Positions 37,035 through 49,233 of a stretch of 64,000 nt of DNA are shown one piece after another. Both the position numbers and the translations under genes were made by a program. The DNA is from Paraburkholderia gardini (lineage in GTDB: Bacteria > Pseudomonadota > Gammaproteobacteria > Burkholderiales > Burkholderiaceae), in NCBI RefSeq assembly GCF_907164575.1, contig NZ_CAJQYY010000003.1:186001-250000 (forward strand). Reading direction: 5' to 3'. Under the pieces are notes generated by a model that saw nothing but the letters and a program-made list of their open reading frames with translations, made no database searches and was not told the origin of the DNA. The first letter of the stretch is position 1. Every line of letters starts with the position of its first letter.

Positions 37035-37988
37035 TTATCGGGCCCGCCGGCCGGACCGAAAGACTGCCGTGTCGTCGTAAAACGTTGGGGTTTCGTTTGC
37101 CGCCCACCAGCCTGGAATGCCCAGCACCGGAAGCGGCGCGAACACGCGCCCGTTCAGTTCGCCCGCCGCCGGGAGCGCCGCGCTCACCGCGCTGTCCAGC
37201 CATGCATCGCGTACGGTGACGCTCCAGGCGAACCAGTCCGCAGGCACGTCGACGATCCATGCATGCGCGGTGCATGCCTTATATGGCGCGACCAGCTTCT
37301 CGAGCAGCGCGTGACCAAAGCATCGCACCTCGCATCGCGAGCCCCACGCCGTACGATTCGCGACGAGCAGCGTGCGCCAGTCGAACGCACGCAACGCGGC
37401 GCCGAGCGATGGATCGGTACACGCGAACAGCACGGCGTTTTCGTCGAACAGCGTCAGCGCGTCGCGCGTGCCGCCGCGCGTCGGGCCGACGCCGAGCACG
37501 TCGATCGCCGCCGACTGCAGCGCGTTCAGCGTCGCCTTGATCCGCGGAAACTGGAACCAGACGAGCGCGTTGAAGAAGTCGTGAAGATTGTGGCGGGTCG
37601 GCACGCCGCCAGTGGACGCGATATGTGCTTCGTACGCGGAGCCGGCCGGCAGGTCGTCCTGCGCGATGAAGGCAAGCGGCTGGCCGCGGCCGGTCGTCTG
37701 CTGCGAGCGCTCCGCGTCCGCATTCATCGCGGCGAGCAGCGCAGGTGCGCCGACGAGCGCCGCCTGCTGCCAGCGCTCGCCGCGCGCGACGAATTGCGCG
37801 AACCACGGCGCGCGCCAGTCGATCCGCGCGAACGGCGTTTCCATTTGCGAAAGACGACCGGACGACGCCATGTCAGGTGCAGGATTCACCGCCGATGCCT
37901 CGAACGCGGTACACCCTGAAGCGGCCGCGAGCGAATGCGTCGCGGCGTCCTCCCGGGTTGAGTCGAGGCCGCCAGGCTCCGTGTTCAC
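37035..37988 (-). CDS. DUF3025 domain-containing protein
   Basis: A 317-aa protein of unknown function. The family hallmark is 'NLHDFFNALVWFQFPRIKAT' near residues 133-152, with 'QQAALVGAPALLAAMNADAE' before it and 'GIPGWWAANETPTFYDDTAV' near the C-terminus. The N-terminal 45 residues are low-complexity and the true start may be M49 (METPFARID) instead of 37988. It lies 31 bases downstream of pyrC on the same strand, an arrangement often seen in Burkholderiaceae, so the two are probably co-transcribed. No catalytic motif recognised. Confidence 0.82.
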   Translation of the reverse strand: MNTEPGGLDSTREDAATHSLAAASGCTAFEASAVNPAPDMASSGRLSQMETPFARIDWRAPWFAQFVARGERWQQAALVGAPALLAAMNADAERSQQTTGRGQPLAFIAQDDLPAGSAYEAHIASTGGVPTRHNLHDFFNALVWFQFPRIKATLNALQSAAIDVLGVGPTRGGTRDALTLFDENAVLFACTDPSLGAALRAFDWRTLLVANRTAWGSRCEVRCFGHALLEKLVAPYKACTAHAWIVDVPADWFAWSVTVRDAWLDSAVSAALPAAGELNGRVFAPLPVLGIPGWWAANETPTFYDDTAVFRSGRRAR

Positions 37989-38019
37989 CCGCCACGCCCC
38001 CGCATCACCAGACCGACGC

Positions 38020-39081
38020 TCAGGCGAGACGCCAGCCGATTGCTTCGCCGCCGCGCAGCGGCACGACCGGCGTATCGCCCGCGACGACTTCAGCCGGCAG
38101 CGTCCACTGCTCGCGCCGCAGCGTCACCGTTTCGGCGCTTCTCGGCAGCCGGTAGAAGTCCGCGCCGAAGAAACTCGCGAAACCTTCGAGCCGGTCGAGC
38201 GCGCCCGCGTTATCAAACGCCTCGGCGTACAGTTCCAGCGCGTGCAGCGCCGTATAGCAGCCCGCGCAGCCGCACGCGTGCTCCTTCAGGCCCTTTGGAT
38301 GCGGCGCGCTGTCCGTACCGAGGAAAAAGCGCGGATTGCCCGAGGTCGCGGCCTCGACGAGCGCGACGCGATGCGTTTCGCGCTTCAGCACCGGCAGGCA
38401 GTAGTAATGCGGTCGGATGCCGCCCTGGAAAATCGCGTTGCGGTTGTACAGCAGATGGTGGGCCGTGATCGTCGCGCCGAGCAGTTCCGGCACTACGCCC
38501 GCATCGCGGATGTAGTCGACTGCATCTTTCGTCGTGATGTGCTCGAACACCACTTTCAGCGCCGGAAACGCGCGGCGCAACGGCGTCATCACGCGATCGA
38601 TAAACACCTTCTCGCGATCGAAAAGGTCGATCGACGCATCCGTCACCTCGCCGTGCACCAGCAGCGGCATGCCTGTTTCCTGCATCGCTTCGAGTGTTTT
38701 CGCGCACTTCATGATGTCGGTGACGCCCGCGTCCGAATTCGTCGTCGCGCCCGCCGGATACAGCTTCACGCCATGCACGAAGCCGCTTTCGCGCGCGCGG
38801 CGGATTTCGTCGGGCGGCATGTTGTCGGTGAGATACAGCGTCATCAGCGGCTCGAACGTCACGCCCGCCGGAATCGCGGCCACGATCCGCTCGCGATACG
38901 CCGCGGCCTGCGCGGTGGTCGTCACGGGCGGCTTCAGGTTCGGCATGATGATCGCGCGGCCGAACTGGCGCGCGGTGTGCGGCAGCACGGCCGCGAGCAT
39001 CGCGCCGTCGCGCACGTGAAGGTGCCAGTCGTCCGGGCGGGCGATCGTCAGGGAATCGTGGGAAACGTTGGAAGCTGTCAT
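38020..39081 (-). CDS. pyrC: Dihydroorotase
   Basis: A 353-aa class II dihydroorotase for pyrimidine synthesis. Metal ligands are visible: '[11 protein letters not shown]' near the N-terminus, the carboxylated Lys region '[14 protein letters not shown]', 'LLVHGEVTD', '[11 protein letters not shown]', and the catalytic Asp in '[11 protein letters not shown]'. The start at 39081 is preferred to an upstream in-frame ATG (39117). It is divergent from the class II amidotransferase gene and leads into the DUF3025 gene. Confidence 0.96.
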   Translation of the reverse strand: MTASNVSHDSLTIARPDDWHLHVRDGAMLAAVLPHTARQFGRAIIMPNLKPPVTTTAQAAAYRERIVAAIPAGVTFEPLMTLYLTDNMPPDEIRRARESGFVHGVKLYPAGATTNSDAGVTDIMKCAKTLEAMQETGMPLLVHGEVTDASIDLFDREKVFIDRVMTPLRRAFPALKVVFEHITTKDAVDYIRDAGVVPELLGATITAHHLLYNRNAIFQGGIRPHYYCLPVLKRETHRVALVEAATSGNPRFFLGTDSAPHPKGLKEHACGCAGCYTALHALELYAEAFDNAGALDRLEGFASFFGADFYRLPRSAETVTLRREQWTLPAEVVAGDTPVVPLRGGEAIGWRLA

Positions 39082-39249
39082 GGCGAAAGAAGTGACGAGC
39101 GCCGCGAAACGATTCAATCGACGTCGGCAAACCGCAACACTGCGGCCTGAACACCCGTCAATTTCATTATTTGCCGCTTCTGGCTCGGTGATATGCTTGG
39201 AAAATCATCATTGTAACGGCTCACTCCGTTCACCCGCGGCTTTCGCAAC

Positions 39250-40167
39250 ATGTGCCAATTACTCGGAATGAACTGCGCCGCGCCCACGGACGTCACGTTC
39301 TCGTTCACCGGCTTTGCCGCGCGCGGCGGCGTCACCGATCACCACGCGGACGGCTGGGGTATCGCCTTCTTCGAAGACAAGGCCTGCCGGCTCTTCATCG
39401 ATCACCAGTCGTCAGCCACCTCGCCGATTGCCGAGATGGTCAAGCGCTATCCGATCAAGTCGAAGAATACGATCGCGCATATCCGCAAGGCGACGCAAGG
39501 TCATATCCAGCTCGAAAACTGCCACCCGTTCATGCGCGAACTGTGGGGACGGCACTGGATCTTCGCGCACAACGGCGATCTGCAGGATTACCAGCCGTTT
39601 CTCACAGGCGTCTATCAGCCGGTCGGCACCACCGACAGCGAACTCGCGTTCTGCGCGTTGCTGCAAGGCCTGCGCAAGGAATTCCCGGGCTCGCAGCCGG
39701 GGCTCGATGAACTGTTCCCCGCACTCGAAAAACTGACACGCGAAATCACGCAGGCCGGCGTGTTCAATTTCCTGATGTCAAACGGACAGGCGCTCTTCGC
39801 GCACTGCTCGACGCGCCTCTACTACCTCGTGCGGCGCTGGCCGTTTTCGACGGCGCATCTGGTCGACGCCGACGTATCGATCGACTTCGCCAAGTACACG
39901 ACGCCGGAAGACCGCGTCGCGGTGATCGCCACGCAACCGCTCACCGACAACGAAGTGTGGACCGCGTTCGAACCCGGCGATCTGCTGATGTTCCAGCACG
40001 GCGAAGTGGTCGCCCGCACGAATGTGCCGGTGCCGCCGGCCGTGCTCGAAAAGCTGCGCGATCCGGCAAGCGACCCTTCGGTTTCGGCGCCGACGCCGGT
40101 CGTTCACGAGCCGATGCCCGCGACCCTGGATCTCGAATCCGACGACGCGGCCGCGTTCGAATCCTGA
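39250..40167 (+). CDS. Class II glutamine amidotransferase (YafJ-like)
   Basis: A 305-aa Ntn-type amidotransferase. After Met removal the N-terminal residue is the catalytic Cys2 ('MCQLLGMNCAAP'). Other conserved parts are 'HHADGWGIAFFED', 'AHIRKATQG', 'CHPFMRELWGRHWIFAHNGD' and 'GTTDSELAFCALL'. No synthetase domain is attached, as in YafJ and its relatives. Probably hydrolyses glutamine or a gamma-glutamyl compound. The acceptor is unknown. The C-terminal 50 residues are Pro/Val-rich and less conserved. Confidence 0.88.
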   Translation: MCQLLGMNCAAPTDVTFSFTGFAARGGVTDHHADGWGIAFFEDKACRLFIDHQSSATSPIAEMVKRYPIKSKNTIAHIRKATQGHIQLENCHPFMRELWGRHWIFAHNGDLQDYQPFLTGVYQPVGTTDSELAFCALLQGLRKEFPGSQPGLDELFPALEKLTREITQAGVFNFLMSNGQALFAHCSTRLYYLVRRWPFSTAHLVDADVSIDFAKYTTPEDRVAVIATQPLTDNEVWTAFEPGDLLMFQHGEVVARTNVPVPPAVLEKLRDPASDPSVSAPTPVVHEPMPATLDLESDDAAAFES

Positions 40168-40211
40168 AACGCGGCGCCGGGCCACCGCCGTTAGCAACGC
40201 CCACGCCCAGT

Positions 40212-40241
40212 AAAAAAGCCGCTTCGAAAGAAGCGGCTTTT
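40212..40241. terminator. Bidirectional terminator between the amidotransferase and gltL
   Basis: AAAAAGCCGCTT (40212-40223) pairs with AAGCGGCTTTTT (40230-40241), loop CGAAAG. It serves both converging genes. Confidence 0.93.
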
Positions 40242-40272
40242 TCTTGCGCCCTGGATGCAGCGCGCCGAACCG

Positions 40273-40998
40273 TCAGTGCAGGATTTTCGCCAGAAAATCC
40301 TTCGCGCGATCCGACTTCGGATTCGCGAAGAAGTCTTCCTTGCGGTCGTCTTCGACGATCAACCCCTTGTCCATGAAGATCACGCGGTGCGCGACCTTCT
40401 TCGCAAAGCCCATTTCGTGCGTGACGCACATCATCGTCATGCCTTCCTGTGCGAGTTCGACCATCACGTCGAGCACTTCGTTGATCATTTCCGGATCGAG
40501 CGCCGAAGTCGGTTCGTCGAACAGCATCGCGATCGGGTCCATCGAAAGCGCGCGCGCAATCGCCACGCGTTGCTGCTGACCGCCTGACAACTGCCCCGGA
40601 TATTTGTCCGCCTGCGCGCGCAGGCCGACGCGATCCAGCAGCTTCAGGCCCTTTGCATTCGCTTCGTCTTTCGAACGGCCGAGCACCTTGATCTGCGCAA
40701 GCGTCAGGTTCTCGGTAATCGACAGATGCGGGAACAGCTCGAAGTGCTGGAACACCATGCCGACTTTTGCGCGCAGCTTCGACAGATTGGTTTTCTTGTC
40801 GGTCAGCGACTGGCCGTTGATGACGATCTCACCCTTCTGGAACGGCTCGAGGCCGTTCACGGTCTTGATGAGCGTCGACTTGCCCGAACCCGACGGCCCG
40901 CACACGACCACGACTTCGCCTTTTTTCACTTCCGTCGTGCAGTCGGTCAGCACCTGGAACTGGCCGTACCACTTCGAAACATTCTTGATAGAGATCAT
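40273..40998 (-). CDS. gltL: Glutamate/aspartate ABC transporter ATPase
   Basis: A 241-aa polar-amino-acid ABC ATPase. Walker A '[10 protein letters not shown]' near residue 33, Q-loop '[11 protein letters not shown]', signature '[15 protein letters not shown]', Walker B '[14 protein letters not shown]', and switch '[11 protein letters not shown]'. The 'FELFPH' Q-loop is typical for GltL/GlnQ. I used ATG 40998, which overlaps the gltK stop by four bases. Last gene of gltI-gltJ-gltK-gltL. Confidence 0.95.
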   Translation of the reverse strand: MISIKNVSKWYGQFQVLTDCTTEVKKGEVVVVCGPSGSGKSTLIKTVNGLEPFQKGEIVINGQSLTDKKTNLSKLRAKVGMVFQHFELFPHLSITENLTLAQIKVLGRSKDEANAKGLKLLDRVGLRAQADKYPGQLSGGQQQRVAIARALSMDPIAMLFDEPTSALDPEMINEVLDVMVELAQEGMTMMCVTHEMGFAKKVAHRVIFMDKGLIVEDDRKEDFFANPKSDRAKDFLAKILH

Positions 40999-41675
40999 CT
41001 TGCGACCTTTTTCTGAAGACCTTTGACAAGGCTCGATGCGACCACGCAAATCACGAAATAGCACGCGCCGGCGAACAGTACCATCTCGACGTTGGTGCCG
41101 TCGCGATCGCCAATATTCGTTGCTGTACGGAAGAAATCCGCGAGGCTGATCACGTACACAAGCGACGTATCCTGAAAGAGCACGATCGCCTGCGTGAGCA
41201 GCAGCGGCACCATTGCACGGAACGCCTGCGGCAACACGATGAGCCGCATCGCCGTGCCATACGGCATGCCGAGCGCGAACGCCGCATTGATCTGGCCGCG
41301 CGGCACCGCCTGAATCCCGGCGCGGATGATCTCCGAATAATAAGCCGCTTCAAAAAGCGAGAACGCGACCATCGCCGAGGCCAGACGGATGTCGATATCC
41401 GCCGAAAGACCGAGCACGTTCTGCAGCACCTGCGGGACGATCAGGAAGAACCACAGCAGCACCATCACGAGCGGAATCGAACGGAAGACGGTGACATAGC
41501 CCTTCGCGAACCATTCGAACGGCTTGAACGACGACAGCCGCATCATGGCGAGCACGGTGCCCCACACGATACCGATGACGATCGCGATCAGCGTGATCTG
41601 CAACGTGACGATGGCGCCGGTCCACAACGTAGGCAGTGCGCCCGGAATACCACTCCAGTCGAAATGATGCATCAC
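40995..41675 (-). CDS. gltK: Glutamate/aspartate ABC transporter permease GltK
   Basis: A 226-aa inner-membrane permease of the HisM family, with about five helices. The EAA-type loop '[20 protein letters not shown]' contacts the ATPase. It begins '[20 protein letters not shown]'; either of the first two Met codons may be used, the second overlapping the gltJ stop. Pairs with GltJ to form the translocation channel for glutamate and aspartate. Confidence 0.94.
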   Translation of the reverse strand: MMHHFDWSGIPGALPTLWTGAIVTLQITLIAIVIGIVWGTVLAMMRLSSFKPFEWFAKGYVTVFRSIPLVMVLLWFFLIVPQVLQNVLGLSADIDIRLASAMVAFSLFEAAYYSEIIRAGIQAVPRGQINAAFALGMPYGTAMRLIVLPQAFRAMVPLLLTQAIVLFQDTSLVYVISLADFFRTATNIGDRDGTNVEMVLFAGACYFVICVVASSLVKGLQKKVAR

Positions 41676-42412
41676 TTGCCTCCGATGTAGCCGGGCAGCC
41701 GCGCTCTGCGCTCGATGGCGCGCATCAGCAGCATGACAACGAAGTTGATCAGCACGTACGCGAGCGTGACCGCAATGAACGATTCATAGGTTTGTGCCGT
41801 GTAATCGACGAGCTGCCGTGCCTGGGCCGACAGATCGAGCAGACCGATCGTGGACGCCACCGCCGAGTTTTTGAAGATGTTCAGAAACTCCGACGTGATC
41901 GGCGGCACGATGATCCGGTACGCCACCGGCAGCAGCACATAGCGATACGTCTGCCATTGCGTGAAGCCCATCGCGAGACCCGCGGCGCGCTGGCCGCGCG
42001 GCAGCGCGTTGATGCCCGAGCGCACCTGCTCGCACACGCGCGCGGCGGTGAAGAGGCCAAGACACAAAATGGACGACGAGAAGAACTGCACGCCGGGCGG
42101 CAGCTGCTTGTACCACGTGCCGATCGAAACCGGCAGCAGTTCGGGTATCACGAGATACCAGATGAAAAACTGAACGATCAGCGGAATATTCCGGAAGATC
42201 GCGACATAAACTGTACCGATGCCGGCGAGCAATCTGTTTGGCAGCGTGCGCAGCACACCGAAGAACGATCCGACGATCAGCGCGATAACCCACGCCGACA
42301 GCGACACCGTAACCGTCACCCAGAAGCCGGAGATGATCCAGCCCAGGTACGTGGTCGGCTCGCCGGTCGATACCGGACTCAGCAGAATGCCCCAGTTCCA
42401 GTGATAAGACAT
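41672..42412 (-). CDS. gltJ: Glutamate/aspartate ABC transporter permease GltJ
   Basis: A 246-aa permease beginning '[11 protein letters not shown]', typical of GltJ, with an N-terminal segment, about five helices, and the coupling loop '[20 protein letters not shown]'. It follows the binding-protein gene by 78 bases and its end overlaps gltK. GltJ and GltK form the membrane channel of the importer. Confidence 0.94.
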   Translation of the reverse strand: MSYHWNWGILLSPVSTGEPTTYLGWIISGFWVTVTVSLSAWVIALIVGSFFGVLRTLPNRLLAGIGTVYVAIFRNIPLIVQFFIWYLVIPELLPVSIGTWYKQLPPGVQFFSSSILCLGLFTAARVCEQVRSGINALPRGQRAAGLAMGFTQWQTYRYVLLPVAYRIIVPPITSEFLNIFKNSAVASTIGLLDLSAQARQLVDYTAQTYESFIAVTLAYVLINFVVMLLMRAIERRARLPGYIGGK

Positions 42413-42490
42413 GAGGAAGACTCCAGCAAAAAGAAACGGAAGAAGCGCGTTGGCCCCTTCCGTTTCGTCTGACGCCAGGACTTGCGACGG

Positions 42491-43384
42491 TTAGTCGATT
42501 GCCTTGTCGTTCGGGCTCTTGAAGAGCGCCTTGATGTCATCGCTTTCCGGGAAGTTCAGGTTGAGACCCTTCGGCGGAATCGGCGATTCAAACCACTTCT
42601 TGTAGATCTTGTCGGCTTCGCCCGAGGTTTCGACCTTCGCGATCGCGTCGTCGACCACCTTCTTGAACTCCGGATCGTTCTTGCGCAGCATGCAGCCGTA
42701 GGCTTCGTGCGATTGCGGCGTGCCGACGATCACGAAGTCGCCCGGGTTGTTCGACTTGGCGCGCTCGCCCGCGAGCAGCGCGTCGTCCATCATGAACGCG
42801 ACAGCGCGGCCGGTCGACAGCGTCAGGAACGACTCGCCGTGATCCTTCGCGCTGATGATGTTCATGCCCATGCTCTTGTCCTGGTTCATCTTGCGCAGCA
42901 GGCGCTCGGACGTCGTGCCGGCCGTGGTCACCACCGTCTTGCCCTTCAGGTCCGCGAAGTCCTTGATGCCCGAGTCTTTTTTGGTCATCAGACGCGTGCC
43001 GATCACGAAGATCGTGTTCGAGAAGGCGGCCTGCTGCTGGCGCTCGGCGTTGTTCGTGGTCGAACCGCATTCCATGTCGATCGTGCCGTTCTGCACGAGC
43101 GGAATACGGTTTTGCGAAGTGACCGGCGTCAGCTTGACCTTCAGGTTAGGCATGTTCAGCTTCTGCTTGACTGCTTCGACGACCTTCAGCGCGAATTCCT
43201 GCGAGTAGCCGACGACGTTCTGCTTGTCGTCGTAGTAAGAAAACGGAATCGACGATTCGCGATGTCCCAGCGAAATCACGCCCGTATCCTTGATCTTCTT
43301 CAGCGTGCCAGTGTCCTGCGCATGCGCGCCAACAGTGAACAGACCCAGTGTGGCGAGAAGCAGCGCAGCTTTTTTAACCTTCAT
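42491..43384 (-). CDS. gltI: Glutamate/aspartate-binding periplasmic protein
   Basis: A 297-aa binding protein. The signal peptide covers residues 1-22 ('MKVKKAALLLATLGLF' then VGAHA). Ligand-site segments include 'SLGHRESSIPFSYYDD', 'NGTIDMECGSTTNNAERQ' and 'TTAGTTSERLLR', matching DEBP/GltI. The start at 43384 has a strong AAAGGAGAT ribosome site upstream. First gene of the operon. The catabolic glutamate dehydrogenase gene lies upstream on the same strand, linking uptake and use of glutamate. Confidence 0.95.
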   Translation of the reverse strand: MKVKKAALLLATLGLFTVGAHAQDTGTLKKIKDTGVISLGHRESSIPFSYYDDKQNVVGYSQEFALKVVEAVKQKLNMPNLKVKLTPVTSQNRIPLVQNGTIDMECGSTTNNAERQQQAAFSNTIFVIGTRLMTKKDSGIKDFADLKGKTVVTTAGTTSERLLRKMNQDKSMGMNIISAKDHGESFLTLSTGRAVAFMMDDALLAGERAKSNNPGDFVIVGTPQSHEAYGCMLRKNDPEFKKVVDDAIAKVETSGEADKIYKKWFESPIPPKGLNLNFPESDDIKALFKSPNDKAID

Positions 43385-43413
43385 TTTTTGATCTCCTTTC
43401 AAGTACCGGCGCC

Positions 43414-43443
43414 AGTTTAGCAAAGTAATTATTCTGAAAGTAA
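43414..43443 (-). promoter_or_regulatory. Putative promoter of gltIJKL
   Basis: Minus-strand TTACTT (43438-43443) and TAAACT (43414-43419) with 18-base spacing, start near 43407. The -35 is weak, consistent with an activated promoter. Confidence 0.4.
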
Positions 43444-43451
43444 TGGTTGTT

Positions 43452-43494
43452 AACCATGTTCGGACTTGTGCGGTGCGCAAATCCGGACATGGTT
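43452..43494. promoter_or_regulatory. 43-bp dyad upstream of gltI
   Basis: Arms of 20 bases (43452-43471 and 43475-43494) match at 17 of 20 positions around a 3-base centre; the arm core is AACCATGT-CGGA. A smaller dyad (ATGGTT, 3 bases, AACCAT; 43443-43457) overlaps it. No T run follows, so it looks like a protein site and not a terminator. Centre at about -66 from the predicted gltI start. Confidence 0.5.
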
Positions 43495-43514
43495 CACATC
43501 GCACATACGCGAAA

Positions 43515-43546
43515 GCGGGCGGCATCGAATCGATGCCGCCCGTTTG
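43515..43546 (-). terminator. Probable terminator of gdhA
   Basis: A 13-bp GC-rich stem (43516-43528 with 43530-43542), about 60 bases past the gdhA stop; in practice the inner pairs open to form a loop. The minus strand then reads CTTTC, so the T run is poor. Confidence 0.5.
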
Positions 43547-43603
43547 CCGGTTTGATGGCCAGTACGCGGCACAAGCCGCGTTTTAACCCCGGCTCATCAG
43601 CGA

Positions 43604-44908
<1,305 letters not shown>

Positions 44909-44983
44909 GAACGCTCCTGCGTCGATCGAATGCGCCCATTGTCGAAAAAGGGAGTCACGAAATCCAATGCCGTTTGATTATTG

Positions 44984-45006
44984 CGTTATGTTTTTCTTGC
45001 ATAACG
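44984..45006. promoter_or_regulatory. LysR-type box upstream of gdhA
   Basis: CGTTATG (44984-44990) and CATAACG (45000-45006) form an inverted repeat containing ATG-N9-CAT, the T-N11-A pattern of LysR regulators. It overlaps the -35 zone of a candidate minus-strand promoter (AATAAT reversed at 44977-44982), which would suit repression; if the real start is elsewhere, activation is equally possible. Confidence 0.5.
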
Positions 45007-45074
45007 TCGGGAATATGAAAAAATCTGTCGCATTTTGCGCGGGCGTCGGCGCTTGCATCTCACGTCAGATCGTG

Positions 45075-47605
<2,531 letters not shown>

Positions 47606-47807
47606 GGCTGCTGTTCGCGTTTAGTTGCGGCAAAGAAAAGGCGCTCCCCGGAACCCCGCCCAAGCGGGTTAAAGCCTTAGCTTGGCGCGCCTATAGTCGC
47701 ACTACGAATTGCACGGCGATCTGCTTATCGTCCGTTTCCCTGGTGTGCCTGCGGATTGCCGTAACGGATCGTATGCAGATTTGGGCGCGAGGATTACGAC
47801 ACAGGTA
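47606..47807. other. Spacer between purB and the accessory cassette
   Basis: About 200 bases with no gene I can support. A GCCC/GGGC-type hairpin near 47656-47675 lacks a T run. No tRNA, direct repeat or integrase is visible that would mark an insertion boundary. Confidence 0.4.
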
Positions 47808-48089
47808 TCAGAAGCTCAGCGCAAACCACAAAAAAAATTCGATCGCCGGCAACAGAAGGATGAGGAACAGAACAATCATCGTTCTGTTCTCCTTGTCAAC
47901 CACACCAAACCCCGTTGCTATAGAAATCGTCACCAGCCACCCTGCCAAACAGTAAAACGAAGGCTGCACGCTCGAGGGCCACGTTCCTCCAGCAAAATCT
48001 ATTTCCCTCCACGAGGCCCGCCTTAGCCAGCCAGACAGCAAGATCAGAGTCGATTGAATCAGGGCAAGGATGAAATAGCGTTTCTTCAA
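47808..48089 (-). CDS. Small three-helix membrane protein, candidate immunity protein
   Basis: A 93-aa protein with three predicted transmembrane helices (about residues 5-21, 43-62 and 69-92) and little else. Its start overlaps the stop of the 204-aa gene by four bases (ATGA), so the two are made together. No family recognised. Small membrane proteins encoded directly after a secreted effector often protect the producer, which is my inference for this one. The sequence is richer in AT-ending codons than neighbouring core genes, suggesting recent acquisition. Confidence 0.6.
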   Translation of the reverse strand: MKKRYFILALIQSTLILLSGWLRRASWREIDFAGGTWPSSVQPSFYCLAGWLVTISIATGFGVVDKENRTMIVLFLILLLPAIEFFLWFALSF

Positions 48090-48700
48090 TGGTTAGCCTG
48101 CTTCGGATAATAGTTCTTCTTTGCGAGACGCTTTGATTTCTCTAGCACGGCATCGAGCTCGGCAGGCGCTATCGGCGTGGGCAACCAGCGCGGGTCATGA
48201 GCCAGAATACCGATCGATTCCAGTACGTCAGCCACATTCGATGAGCAATTATTGTCAAAAAGACTGTACGTGCTTTCACCCGGATGTGCCCGCTTGAATG
48301 CTCGATCGACACTTACACGTCGCTCCAGCTCGCGTTTTACCTTCTCTTTTTCAGCTGGCGATACTCTGAGCACCAGGCCCACATTGTCACGCCACAAATT
48401 TCCGCCGGTTCGTATTGACCCGTTAGTCAGATTAACCACGCCACCATAAAAATAGGTGTGTTTATCTATTTTTACGTATTCTTCATGAGCGCGGCTATAG
48501 ACGATTCCGTCAATTTCCATGGCGACATGCCCCCACTGTGAGCCCACACTGAGCAACCGGGAGTCACTGACAATGACTTCGATGGTGGTGGAATCTGCAA
48601 TGATTTGTTTTACCGAAGTGTCTTTTGTCGGCGTGGTAGTTTTGTATGCTACTAAACGGTATTTCACCCCATCCGGGGAGATGTGAATCTGCTCTGACAT
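48086..48700 (-). CDS. Putative His/Cys hydrolase, candidate T6SS effector
   Basis: A 204-aa protein with no signal peptide or membrane helix. The segment 'GSQWGHVAMEIDGIVYSRA' (residues about 52-70) carries a candidate catalytic His. 'YSLFDNNCSSNVADVLESIG' (about 145-164) carries a candidate catalytic Cys. His before Cys is the order of circularly permuted papain-like hydrolases (YiiX, LRAT and DUF4105-like groups), which cut peptide, amide or ester bonds. I see this as a fold-level resemblance, not a family match. It begins two bases after the PAAR gene and overlaps the membrane-protein gene, which suggests a cargo role. Confidence 0.6.
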   Translation of the reverse strand: MSEQIHISPDGVKYRLVAYKTTTPTKDTSVKQIIADSTTIEVIVSDSRLLSVGSQWGHVAMEIDGIVYSRAHEEYVKIDKHTYFYGGVVNLTNGSIRTGGNLWRDNVGLVLRVSPAEKEKVKRELERRVSVDRAFKRAHPGESTYSLFDNNCSSNVADVLESIGILAHDPRWLPTPIAPAELDAVLEKSKRLAKKNYYPKQANH

Positions 48701-48702
48701 GG

Positions 48703-49233
48703 CTATCCTGCAAGATAAACGTGTATGTTCTCAGCGGCGGCAATTGACGAAAGCAAATGCGTATATCCTTTCTCGTCCGTTTCACCGTATTCAAATCCAC
48801 CGGTTTCCCGTCGCAGCGCATACGCCGTGTTTGTAAGGGCGTGCCCGTCGATATCTCGCAGGATGAACTGGTCATCATAGGACGCAACGGATGCGCCTTT
48901 TGCGAGGGCTGATTGGGCCGCGCTCACCACACTGCTAGCACCCGTAAATCCGCGGTTGGAATTGAGAAAGTATCCAGGATTACTGCCTACGATCACCCGG
49001 TTCTTCCCGCACGGACAGAGTACCGAATCACCGTCAACGACAACGTCGCGCCCCTTGTCGGATATTCCCTTGCCGGTTCCAAATATTCTGTGGGTTCCCG
49101 TGCAGTTGTTGCACGTCGCCACGTCGCCATCCAGCGCGAGCTTTTTGCCGTGATCGGTATACCCCTTTGAGGAGCCCATGACGCGACCACCCGTTGTCGT
49201 CGAGTCACCATCCCGTACCGCCGCCTTACGCAT
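48703..49233 (-). CDS. PAAR-domain protein with transthyretin-like C-terminus
   Basis: A 176-aa protein. Residues about 1-90 have the PAAR repeat pattern: 'RDGDSTTTGGRVMGSS', 'LALDGDVATCNNCTGTHRIF' and 'VVVDGDSVLCPCGKNRVIVG', with cysteines and histidines suited to the metal at the tip. PAAR proteins sharpen the VgrG spike of T6SS and carry effectors. Residues about 115-176 ('YDDQFILRDIDGHALTNTAY' and on) resemble the transthyretin-like extension seen in other PAAR proteins. No VgrG, Hcp or T6SS structural gene is in the window, so this is an orphan module. Confidence 0.85.
   Translation of the reverse strand: MRKAAVRDGDSTTTGGRVMGSSKGYTDHGKKLALDGDVATCNNCTGTHRIFGTGKGISDKGRDVVVDGDSVLCPCGKNRVIVGSNPGYFLNSNRGFTGASSVVSAAQSALAKGASVASYDDQFILRDIDGHALTNTAYALRRETGGFEYGETDEKGYTHLLSSIAAAENIHVYLAG

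Noticed and set aside
47709..48026. 105-codon plus-strand frame next to purB
   Set aside because: Overlaps the three-helix membrane protein gene in antisense; basic, unstructured composition.
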